Shown here piece by piece: positions 6,842 through 13,237 of a stretch of DNA of 22,379 nucleotides. Numbering within the stretch: the first letter of the stretch is position 1; every line of letters begins with the position of its first letter. Position numbers and translations under genes: made by a program. The stretch is from DASWUD01 sp036401755. Lineage in GTDB: Bacteria; Pseudomonadota; Gammaproteobacteria; Thiohalomonadales; Thiohalomonadaceae. Location: assembly GCA_036401755.1 (NCBI GenBank), contig DASWUD010000080.1, forward strand, positions 1 to 22,379, read 5' to 3'. Below the pieces are notes generated by a model. It had not been told where the DNA came from and ran no database searches. It saw only the letters and a list, made by a program, of their open reading frames with translations.

Positions 6842-8011
6842 TCAGGCGGGCTGCATCTTGCCCTGCGGGTCGACCCCGGTGAGCAGGTAGGCGAGCAGGT
6901 CATGGACCGAACGCAGCTGGTCGCCAAATGGCAGTGCCTCGGAACCACGGAAGAAGAGCCCCTTCTCGACGTTGCCGTGCACCGCCGCCTCCAGCTGGGT
7001 GTCGATGCAGAACTGACCGGCGGCCGGGTTGCCATCCTTGAGCCCGCACTGGGTGAGGCATTCGAACCAGACGGCACAGGAGCCTTTCTCCGGGGTGGCG
7101 CGGGCGCGTACCCGCTCCTCGCGCTCCAGGTACTTTTTCAGCCACGGTGTCAGCACGGCACGGCACGGCAGGCCGGCGGTGCTCATGAAGGTGACGATAT
7201 CCTCGGGCTTGGCTTCGATCAGCACCTTCTTGAAGTTGATGTGGGCATCGCCCTCCTCGGTCACCGCAAAGGGGGTGCCGATCTGTACACCGCTGGCGCC
7301 GAAGGAGAAGAGCTCCTTTATCTTCTGGAAGGAGTTGATGCCGCCGGCCGGCAGTACCGGCACCGGGTCGATGCCCACCTGCTCGAAGACCGCAGGCAGC
7401 TCGCCCAGCACCCGCTTGAAGTCGTAGCGGGGGTTGTCGATATCCTTGGGATCGGGGGCGCCCAGGTGGCCGCCGGCGTAGCGCGGATGTTCGATGACGA
7501 TGGCATCGGGAACGCGTCCCTTGCGCAGCCAGCGCTTCAGCACCGCGCGCACACCGCGCTCCTCGGAGAGGATCGGGATGAGGGCGACGTCGGGGTAGTC
7601 CTTGGTCAGCTCGGGCAGCTCGAAGGGGAGACCGGCCCCCATGATGATGGCATTGGCGCCACTTTCGCACGACTGCCTTACCAGCTCGGGGTAGCGGTCG
7701 ACGGCGCGCATCACGTTGACCGCGAGGAAACCGTCGGGACCGGCGATCTGGCGCGCTGCGCGGATCTCGCGGTCCAGCGCTTCCATGTTGACGTCGTCGA
7801 TCACCTGGCGGTCCTTGGTGCGACGGGTGCGCTCCATCAGATCGGGGTGGTGGACGCGCAGGTCGATGCTGGCGATGGTGCCGATGGCCCCTTCGCGAGC
7901 CACGGTGCCGGCCAGCTTGTGAGCGGAGATACCGACGCCCATTCCTCCCTGGATGATGGGGAGCAGCTCCTTGCCTCGGAGCTTCAACAGGGGGAGGGGG
8001 GTTTTGATCAT
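6842..8011 (-). CDS. Nitronate monooxygenase-family FMN protein
   Basis: Starting at the ATG at 8011 (MIKTPLPLLKLRG), with AGGT about 7 nt upstream, this is 389 residues. The frame extends 15 codons further to 8056, without a good ribosome site. It is a TIM-barrel flavoprotein: PIIQGGMGVGIS at the N-terminus, NAIIMGAGLPFELPE, IEHPRYAGGHLG with the likely catalytic His, LPAGGI and GASGVQIGT for FMN phosphate binding. The family oxidises nitronates or acts as enoyl-ACP reductase (FabK-like). The C-terminal extension carries clustered Cys (CAVWFECLTQCG and GQFC), as in a long proteobacterial subgroup of unknown substrate. It converges with the membrane protein gene with no gap and diverges from the radical SAM genes. 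Confidence 0.83.
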   Translation of the reverse strand: MIKTPLPLLKLRGKELLPIIQGGMGVGISAHKLAGTVAREGAIGTIASIDLRVHHPDLMERTRRTKDRQVIDDVNMEALDREIRAARQIAGPDGFLAVNVMRAVDRYPELVRQSCESGANAIIMGAGLPFELPELTKDYPDVALIPILSEERGVRAVLKRWLRKGRVPDAIVIEHPRYAGGHLGAPDPKDIDNPRYDFKRVLGELPAVFEQVGIDPVPVLPAGGINSFQKIKELFSFGASGVQIGTPFAVTEEGDAHINFKKVLIEAKPEDIVTFMSTAGLPCRAVLTPWLKKYLEREERVRARATPEKGSCAVWFECLTQCGLKDGNPAAGQFCIDTQLEAAVHGNVEKGLFFRGSEALPFGDQLRSVHDLLAYLLTGVDPQGKMQPA

Positions 8012-8043
8012 CGAATACCTGCTTGCAGTGGCCTGGAGAGGGA

Positions 8044-8057
8044 ATTGGGCGCCCAAT
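8044..8057. promoter_or_regulatory. 14-bp perfect palindrome in a divergent intergenic region
   Basis: ATTGGGCGCCCAAT is a perfect inverted repeat lying 33-46 nt upstream of the chosen start of the flavoprotein gene and about 90 nt before the radical SAM start. An AACC-TTTT-GGTT hairpin (8085-8096) lies nearby. An AT-rich stretch on the minus strand (tactgtattat) overlaps its outer edge and could be a -10 element. It could be an operator; no regulator can be named. Confidence 0.4.
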
Positions 8058-8147
8058 AATACAGTAAAGGGCAGTATTTCGCCGCAACCTTTTGGTTATG
8101 GGGGTGGCGGGCGTAAACTAAAAGGCTGTTTTGAAAAATTGAGTAGA

Positions 8148-8771
8148 GTGAACGTGACAGTCTCGACCACCCCGGCAGGAATTATAGCCTATCCCCTGCA
8201 CGGCAATCTTTACCTGAACATCACCAGTCGCTGCACGCTGCGCTGTACCTTTTGTCCCAAACATAATCGCACATGGGAAGTGCAGGAGTACGATCTGAGC
8301 CTGACGCGCGAGCCGTCCTATGACGAGATCATCGCAGCGATCGGAGACCCTGCGCCCTACAAGGAGATCGTGTTTTGTGGATTGGGCGAGCCGACCCAGC
8401 GCATCGAGCTGTTATTGCAGATAGCGCGCTGGCTCAAGGCGCGCGGCGCACGGGTGCGCGTCAATACCGATGGCCTGGCCAATCTGGTTCACCAGCGTGA
8501 TGTCACCGCCGAGATGGTGGGGGTAGTGGATAGTCTCTCCATCTCCCTCAATGGGCAGAATGCAGCGGTGTATGAACGCCATACCCATCCCAAGCTCCCC
8601 GGCACCTTTGCGGCCATGCTGGAGTTTGCGCGGCTGGCCCATGAGCGCGGTATCGAGGTGACTCTCACCGCCATCGATGGCCTGGAGGGAGTCGACATCG
8701 AGGCGTGCCGTGCCATTGCCGACAGACTCGGCGTTGCTTTCCGCCGTCGCGTGCTCGATCAGGTGGGTTGA
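8148..8771 (+). CDS. Radical SAM protein, TatD-associated type
   Basis: From GTG 8148 this is 207 residues. The [4Fe-4S]-SAM motif is Cys29, Cys33 and Cys36 in CTLRCTFCPKH, the standard CX3CX2C. FCGLGEPTQR is the GGEP-like SAM-binding strand, and VNTDGLAN and SISLNGQNA follow as expected. Size and sequence fit the small radical SAM proteins usually encoded beside TatD nucleases; no TatD gene is in the window. The reaction is unknown. The start is uncertain: GTG 8148 or 8154 are both possible, and the frame stays open back to 7953, overlapping the divergent flavoprotein, which I reject. The next radical SAM gene begins three bases after this stop. Confidence 0.8.
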   Translation: MNVTVSTTPAGIIAYPLHGNLYLNITSRCTLRCTFCPKHNRTWEVQEYDLSLTREPSYDEIIAAIGDPAPYKEIVFCGLGEPTQRIELLLQIARWLKARGARVRVNTDGLANLVHQRDVTAEMVGVVDSLSISLNGQNAAVYERHTHPKLPGTFAAMLEFARLAHERGIEVTLTAIDGLEGVDIEACRAIADRLGVAFRRRVLDQVG

Positions 8772-8774
8772 CTC

Positions 8775-9710
8775 ATGGCGCTGTCCGATGTCGTGAATAC
8801 CTTCGGACATTACCTGTTGCGCAAATATGGCGAGCGCGTGCACAAGGTCGCCATCGACGCGGGTTTCACTTGCCCCAATCGCGATGGCAGCAAAGGGATG
8901 GGTGGCTGTACCTTCTGCAACAACAGCTCCTTCAGTCCCCACGGCCGCCAGCCCGATCCCATCACCACCCAGCTCGATAATGGTCGCGCCGTGATCGCCC
9001 GGCGCACCGGTGCCAAAAAATTTCTCGCCTATTTCCAGAGCTACACCAACACCTACGATGACGTCGCGCTGCTCAAGCAACGCTACGATACCGCGCTTGC
9101 CCAGGAGGGTGTGATCGGCCTTTCCATCGGCACGCGCCCCGACTGCGTCGCGCCTGCGGTACTCGACCTGCTCGCCGCCTATCGCGATGCCGGCCATGAG
9201 GTGTGGCTCGAATTGGGGGTGCAGTCGAGCTTTGACGAGACGCTGCGCCGGGTCAATCGTGGTCACGGCTTTGGCGAGTATGCGCAGACCGTACAGGCGG
9301 CACGCCAGCGCGGTCTGCCGGTCTGCGCCCACCTCATTCTCGGCCTGCCCGGCGAGACGCCGGCGCATGCCCATACCTCGTTACAGCGCGTGCTCGACCA
9401 CGGTGTCGATGGCCTCAAGCTTCATCCGCTCCATGTGGTGAAGGGGACGCAGCTGGCCAATGAATGGCGCCGCGGCGAATACACGCCGTGGGCGATGGCG
9501 CAGTACATCACCAGCGTGGCTGACCTGGTGGAGCTGACGCCAGCGGAGATCATCTATCACCGCCTCACCGGCACCGCCGCGCTCGACATGCTGCTCACGC
9601 CCCACTGGTGCAACTGGAAGTGGCGTGTCCTGAACGGCATCGAGCGTGAGTTGCTGCGGCGTGGTACGCGGCAGGGGTGGTCGCCGACAGTTTCAGTGGC
9701 AGCCAGGTGA
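8775..9710 (+). CDS. yhcC: YhcC-family (TIGR01212) radical SAM protein
   Basis: This 311-residue protein has the variant cluster motif of its family: Cys33 (FTCPNRDG), then Cys45 and Cys48 (GGCTFCNN), a CX11CX2C pattern like Elp3. SYTNTYDD, LSIGTRPDC, WLELGVQSS and HLILGLPGET are conserved blocks of the radical SAM barrel, and HPLHVVKGT lies near the C-terminus. E. coli YhcC is the nearest well-known relative; its substrate is not established, though Elp3/MiaB-like enzymes suggest tRNA or related modification. It is co-transcribed with the previous gene (3-nt gap), and ubiU starts 64 nt downstream. Confidence 0.87.
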   Translation: MALSDVVNTFGHYLLRKYGERVHKVAIDAGFTCPNRDGSKGMGGCTFCNNSSFSPHGRQPDPITTQLDNGRAVIARRTGAKKFLAYFQSYTNTYDDVALLKQRYDTALAQEGVIGLSIGTRPDCVAPAVLDLLAAYRDAGHEVWLELGVQSSFDETLRRVNRGHGFGEYAQTVQAARQRGLPVCAHLILGLPGETPAHAHTSLQRVLDHGVDGLKLHPLHVVKGTQLANEWRRGEYTPWAMAQYITSVADLVELTPAEIIYHRLTGTAALDMLLTPHWCNWKWRVLNGIERELLRRGTRQGWSPTVSVAAR

Positions 9711-9774
9711 TAACGGCATGACGAGTGGCGCTGCGAACTGCACGCGGTAAATCTGTTTTCATGAGGGGGATAAC

Positions 9775-10782
9775 GTGACAAACAAGGTCGAGTTGGTCTG
9801 CCCGGCAGGTTCGCTGCCGGCGCTGCGCGCGGCGGTCGATAATGGCGCCGATGCGGTCTACATGGGGTTTCGCGACGCCACCAACGCGCGCAACTTTCCC
9901 GGCCTCAACTTCGACGAGAAGGCGGCGCGTGAGGGATTGCGTTATGCGCGCGAGCATGGCCGCAAGGTGTTGCTCGCCCTCAACACCTATCCGCAACCGC
10001 AGGGGTGGAATGCCTGGACCGACGCGGTGGACAAGGCGGCCGAGCTGGGGGTCGCTGCGCTAATCCTCGCCGATGCTGGGCTGATGCGCTACGCGGCCAA
10101 AACCCATCCGCAGCTGCGTCTGCACCTCTCGGTGCAGGGCTCCGCCACCAGTTACGAGGCGATCAACTTCTATCGCGAGCAGTTCAACGTGCAGCGCGCG
10201 GTGTTGCCGCGGGTGCTGTCGCTGCCGCAGGTGAAGCGCGTCATCGACAACACCGAGGTGGAGATCGAAACCTTCGCCTTCGGCTCGCTGTGCGTGATGG
10301 TAGAGGGGCGCTGCTACCTCTCCTCCTATGCCACAGGCGAATCGCCCAATACCTGCGGTGTCTGTTCGCCGGCCAAATCGGTGGAGTGGCGTGAAACGGC
10401 GCAAGGGCGCGAGGTGCGCCTCGGCGGGGTGCTCATCGATCGCTATGGCGCGCAGGAGAGCGCCGGTTATCCGGTGCTCTGCAAGGGGCGTTATCAGGTC
10501 AACGGCCAACTCGACTATGCCATCGAAGAGCCTACCTCGCTGTCGGTGCTCGGCATCCTGCCCGAGCTGATACGCATCGGCGTCGCGGCCATCAAGGTGG
10601 AGGGGCGGCAGCGCAGCCCCGCCTACGTGGCGCAGGTGACCCGGGTGCTGCGCCAGGCGCTCGACGCCGCGCAAAAAGATCCCGATGGCTATGTGCCGCG
10701 CAGTGATTGGGTGGCGCAGCTCGACAAGGTAGCCGAGGGGAGCACCCATACCCTGGGCGCGCTGGATCGCGCCTGGCAGTGA
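9775..10782 (+). CDS. ubiU: UbiU, O2-independent ubiquinone hydroxylation protein (U32 family)
   Basis: This 335-residue U32-peptidase-family protein begins at GTG 9775 after a purine-rich GAGGGGG site. The four cysteines that hold a [4Fe-4S] cluster in E. coli UbiU (169, 176, 193, 232) occur here at 173, 180, 197 and 236 with identical spacing; an extra Cys sits at 194 (TCGVC). UbiU forms a heterodimer with UbiV and hydroxylates ubiquinone precursors without O2, using prephenate as donor in the established pathway. It acts in the cytoplasm near the membrane-bound Ubi complex. It also carries the U32 signature around GSLCVMVEGRCYLS. ubiV follows after a 131-nt gap containing an inverted repeat, which is unusual for this pair. 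Confidence 0.95.
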   Translation: MTNKVELVCPAGSLPALRAAVDNGADAVYMGFRDATNARNFPGLNFDEKAAREGLRYAREHGRKVLLALNTYPQPQGWNAWTDAVDKAAELGVAALILADAGLMRYAAKTHPQLRLHLSVQGSATSYEAINFYREQFNVQRAVLPRVLSLPQVKRVIDNTEVEIETFAFGSLCVMVEGRCYLSSYATGESPNTCGVCSPAKSVEWRETAQGREVRLGGVLIDRYGAQESAGYPVLCKGRYQVNGQLDYAIEEPTSLSVLGILPELIRIGVAAIKVEGRQRSPAYVAQVTRVLRQALDAAQKDPDGYVPRSDWVAQLDKVAEGSTHTLGALDRAWQ

Positions 10783-10796
10783 TTAACAAACAATTA

Positions 10797-10887
10797 AACC
10801 GCCAAGGGGGCGAAGTAACGCAAAGGGAGAAGTGTGATCGCAGGCTTGCCGACTTTTTGCTTTGCGAATTTTGCGCATTTAGCGGTT
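10797..10887. repeat. Imperfect inverted-repeat element (MITE-like) between ubiU and ubiV
   Basis: The left arm (10797-10825) runs from aaccgccaa to gcaaag. The right arm (10860-10887) runs from ctttgcg to agcggtt. Reverse-complemented, the right arm begins aaccgctaa and ends gcaaag, aligning with the left arm with several mismatches and one gap. The spacer is 34 bp and has no coding sense. Ends of the type AACCGC..AA..GCAAAG recur in dispersed intergenic repeats of many bacteria, so this looks like an eroded copy. It could fold as a long hairpin in the ubiU-ubiV mRNA. Confidence 0.6.
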
Positions 10888-10913
10888 AAAGATGTTTAAC
10901 TGGAGAACCGACA

Positions 10914-11819
10914 ATGAAACTCTCGCTGGGACCGTTGCTCTACTTCTGGTCGCGTGACGATGTGCTCACTTTCTATCGCGAGGCGGCCAAGTGGCCGGTC
11001 GATATCGTCTATCTGGGCGAGGTGGTCTGCTCCAAGCGCCGCGCTCTGCGGCTGGAGGATTGGCTAGCCATCGCCGATGAGCTTTCTGCCGCAGGCAAGG
11101 AGGTGGTGCTCTCCACCCTCGGCCTCATCGAGGCGGAGTCGGAGCTGATCAATCTGCGTCACATGGTCGACAACGGTCGCTTCAGTGTCGAAGCCAACGA
11201 CATGGGGGCCGTGCGGTTGCTCGCAGAGAAGCGAGTGCCGTTCGTCGCCGGCCCGCACCTCAATACCTACAACGGCGAAACGCTGGGGCTGTTGCGCGAG
11301 CTCGGCGCCATGCGCTGGGTTGCGCCGGTGGAAATGGGGCGTGAGACACATGCCGCCATGCAGCCAATGCGCCCCGCCGGCCTGGCCACTGAGGCCTTCG
11401 CCTTCGGCCGCATGCCGCTCGCCTTCTCGGCACGCTGCTTTACCGCGCGCCACTACCAATTGCCCAAGGATGAGTGCCAGTTGCGCTGCGGCGATTTCAG
11501 CGATGGCCTGTCACTCGACTCACAGGACGGCAGAGAGTTCCTCACCGTCAACGGCATCCAGACCCAGTCCGCTACCACCTGCAACCTTATCGGCGAGCTG
11601 GTGCAGATGCGGGCGCTGGCTATCGACGTGGTGCGCCTCTCACCTCAGTCGCGCCACATGGATAAGGTGGTGGAGGCATTCCGCAACGTCATCGACGGCA
11701 CTCTCACGCCGCCACAGGGGCGGGAGGCCTTGAGGGGGTTGACGCGCGGCGAACCGAGCAACGGCTTCTGGCACGGGGTGGCGGGGATGGCGTGGCAGCC
11801 ATCCCCCGCCGAGGGCTGA
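10914..11819 (+). CDS. ubiV: UbiV, O2-independent ubiquinone hydroxylation protein (U32 family)
   Basis: This 301-residue protein starts at ATG 10914 with GGAG a few bases upstream. Cluster cysteines of E. coli UbiV (39, 180, 193, 197) match Cys39 (EVVCSKRR), Cys175, Cys188 and Cys192 (ARCFTARHYQLPKDECQLRC) with the same spacing in the last three. The partner UbiU is encoded just upstream. Together they replace the O2-dependent hydroxylases UbiH/UbiF/UbiI when oxygen is absent, so the organism should make ubiquinone, not only menaquinone, for anaerobic respiration such as denitrification. The C-terminal tail (GEPSNGFWHG onward) is typical of the family. Confidence 0.95.
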   Translation: MKLSLGPLLYFWSRDDVLTFYREAAKWPVDIVYLGEVVCSKRRALRLEDWLAIADELSAAGKEVVLSTLGLIEAESELINLRHMVDNGRFSVEANDMGAVRLLAEKRVPFVAGPHLNTYNGETLGLLRELGAMRWVAPVEMGRETHAAMQPMRPAGLATEAFAFGRMPLAFSARCFTARHYQLPKDECQLRCGDFSDGLSLDSQDGREFLTVNGIQTQSATTCNLIGELVQMRALAIDVVRLSPQSRHMDKVVEAFRNVIDGTLTPPQGREALRGLTRGEPSNGFWHGVAGMAWQPSPAEG

Positions 11820-11961
11820 CCAGGCCACCGCAACGACTCCCTCATGGGCAACCGAGACGAGACTTTTTCACCCGCCTGCTAGACTCGTTAAGGGCCGATT
11901 CAGCCTGGCCTGTTACGGTGTTGGTATGTGGCCTCTGCCACGTACCCGAGTGAGGAGCGCG

Positions 11962-12522
11962 ATGATGTGGAAAAACAGTACGGAGCGTTACGGTTCGGTA
12001 TCGATCGGCCTGCACTGGCTGATGCTGGCGCTAATGGTGGCGGTCTATGCCACCATTGAATTGCGCGAGCTTTATCCCAAGGGCAGCGACCCGCGTGAGG
12101 CACTGAAGAGCTGGCATTTCATGCTGGGGCTGTCGATCTTCGCACTGGTATGGCTGCGCATGCTGATGCGCGTCATCGCACCCACCCCGCGCATCGTGCC
12201 GGCGCAGAAGCCGCTGGAGGCGTTGCTGGCCAAGTTGATGCATGGCGCCCTCTACCTGCTGATGATCGGTCTGCCGCTGGTCGGCTGGCTGCTGCTCAGC
12301 GCCTCCGGCAAGCCCATCCCGTTCTTTGGCCTGCAACTGCCGCCGCTGCTCGGTGAAAGCAAGGAGCTGGCCGGCCAGCTCAAGGAGCTGCATGAAACGG
12401 TGGGCGAGGTGGGGTACTTCCTCATCGGCCTGCATGCGGCGGCGGCCCTGTTCCATCACTACATCAGACGCGACAATACGCTGCTGATGATGTTGCCGCA
12501 GCGTGGTGGAAAGAGGGAATAA
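11962..12522 (+). CDS. Cytochrome b561 family membrane protein
   Basis: The ATG at 11962 follows TGAGGAG by a few bases and gives 186 residues; the open frame runs back to 11926 without better support. Four transmembrane helices carry the haem b ligands: His18 (GLHWLML), His52 (KSWHFMLG), His94 (LMHGALY) and His158 (GLHAAAAL), with His144 also near a helix start. This di-haem protein of the CybB type moves electrons between ubiquinone and a periplasmic partner. Its place between ubiV and ubiT suggests, but does not prove, a link to the quinone pool. A separate transcript is likely, since 142 nt precede it. Confidence 0.87.
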   Translation: MMWKNSTERYGSVSIGLHWLMLALMVAVYATIELRELYPKGSDPREALKSWHFMLGLSIFALVWLRMLMRVIAPTPRIVPAQKPLEALLAKLMHGALYLLMIGLPLVGWLLLSASGKPIPFFGLQLPPLLGESKELAGQLKELHETVGEVGYFLIGLHAAAALFHHYIRRDNTLLMMLPQRGGKRE

Positions 12523-12544
12523 CCAGCGCGTTGTTGAGTGCAGA

Positions 12545-12591
12545 CCAGGGTGCGCTCATCTTGCGTCGCTGCGCGCAATGGGCCACCCTGG
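12545..12591. terminator. Weak hairpin between converging cytochrome b561 and ubiT genes
   Basis: The arms ccagggtg (12545-12552) and caccctgg (12584-12591) are perfectly complementary around a 31-nt loop, and no T-run follows on either strand. It lies in the 76-nt gap where the two genes converge. A terminator role is plausible but unproven. Confidence 0.3.
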
Positions 12592-12598
12592 AGAGCAA

Positions 12599-13132
12599 TT
12601 AACGATGCAGTGAGAACTGCATGCGCCTCTGCAACTGCAGCCTCTCGACACCGCGCGTAACGAGCGGCGCCAGCCTTGGCCCTGCCACCGCCGCCACATG
12701 CGCGCGCCAGTCAAATTCCAGGCTGTCGAGCAGGTTCTTGATGTGCAGTCCCGTGGCGGTGTCGCCTTCAATGGCGAGACGGCGGTGGAAGAAGAGGGTA
12801 TCGGGATCCTCCGCGCGGGAGGCGAGCAGCCAGAACTCTTCCAGCTTTCCCCGGATGCGCACGTCCCATGGCTTGCCTGGGGCACGGGCCAGTTTTCCCT
12901 CATGGATGAGAAAGCGCAGCTCGTTCCCGCAGTCGGTGATGGCGATGGCGATCCGTTTTCCCTCCAGCTCGGTCAGTTGGGCAGCGAGTGGTTGTCCCTT
13001 GAGCAGGTGGCTGAAGAGGCGCGCCAGCAGTTCAGTGTGAACCGAGTCGGGGAGGGTGCGCAGCAGCAGGGCCAGGGGCGGCAGAGGGGCTTTCATCGCG
13101 TCGTCTTCATCGCAATCAGTGTGGAAGGACAT
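12599..13132 (-). CDS. ubiT: UbiT, SCP2-domain ubiquinone biosynthesis accessory factor
   Basis: This 177-residue protein contains an SCP2 lipid-binding fold over residues about 45-150 (LEGKRIAIAITDCGNELRF, WDVRIRGKLEEFWLLA, IEGDTATGLHIKNLLDSL). UbiT is the anaerobic counterpart of UbiJ and binds the hydrophobic quinone intermediates handled by UbiU and UbiV. With those two genes nearby the assignment is strong. ATG 13132 has GGAG seven bases upstream; an alternative ATG at 13096 (MKAPLPP) lacks a clear site but would suit an FNR-activated transcript starting near 13124. The FNR-like box at 13159-13172 lies just upstream, fitting a gene needed only without oxygen. Confidence 0.9.
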   Translation of the reverse strand: MSFHTDCDEDDAMKAPLPPLALLLRTLPDSVHTELLARLFSHLLKGQPLAAQLTELEGKRIAIAITDCGNELRFLIHEGKLARAPGKPWDVRIRGKLEEFWLLASRAEDPDTLFFHRRLAIEGDTATGLHIKNLLDSLEFDWRAHVAAVAGPRLAPLVTRGVERLQLQRRMQFSLHR

Positions 13133-13158
13133 GATTGCACTCCGTGGCGCGCTTGGGA

Positions 13159-13172
13159 ATGATCTGGATCAA
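13159..13172. promoter_or_regulatory. FNR/ANR-type site between ubiT and the copper ATPase gene
   Basis: ATGAT-CTGG-ATCAA matches TTGAT-N4-ATCAA at nine of ten positions. It lies 26 nt before the ubiT ATG and 65 nt before the ATPase GTG. A class II promoter toward the ATPase would start near 13207, with TAGCTT (13202-13207) as a possible -10 element slightly off position. Toward ubiT the start site would fall near 13124, inside the first codons of the longer ubiT form. Confidence 0.72.
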
Positions 13173-13237
13173 TAGGTACATTAATCCCCCACATGAAATG
13201 CTAGCTTTAGAATGGGACTCTTTTAAGGAGCGCAATT

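Noticed and set aside
6902..8059. 385-residue plus-strand open frame
   Set aside because: It lies opposite the clear flavoprotein gene; its product has no recognisable motif and reflects GC-rich antisense codon structure.
7953..8147. Long N-terminal extension of the first radical SAM protein
   Set aside because: It would overlap the start of the divergent flavoprotein gene and has no conserved sequence before the GTG at 8148.
8412..9374. 320-residue minus-strand open frame
   Set aside because: It spans the two radical SAM genes antisense and has no ribosome site or recognisable domain.
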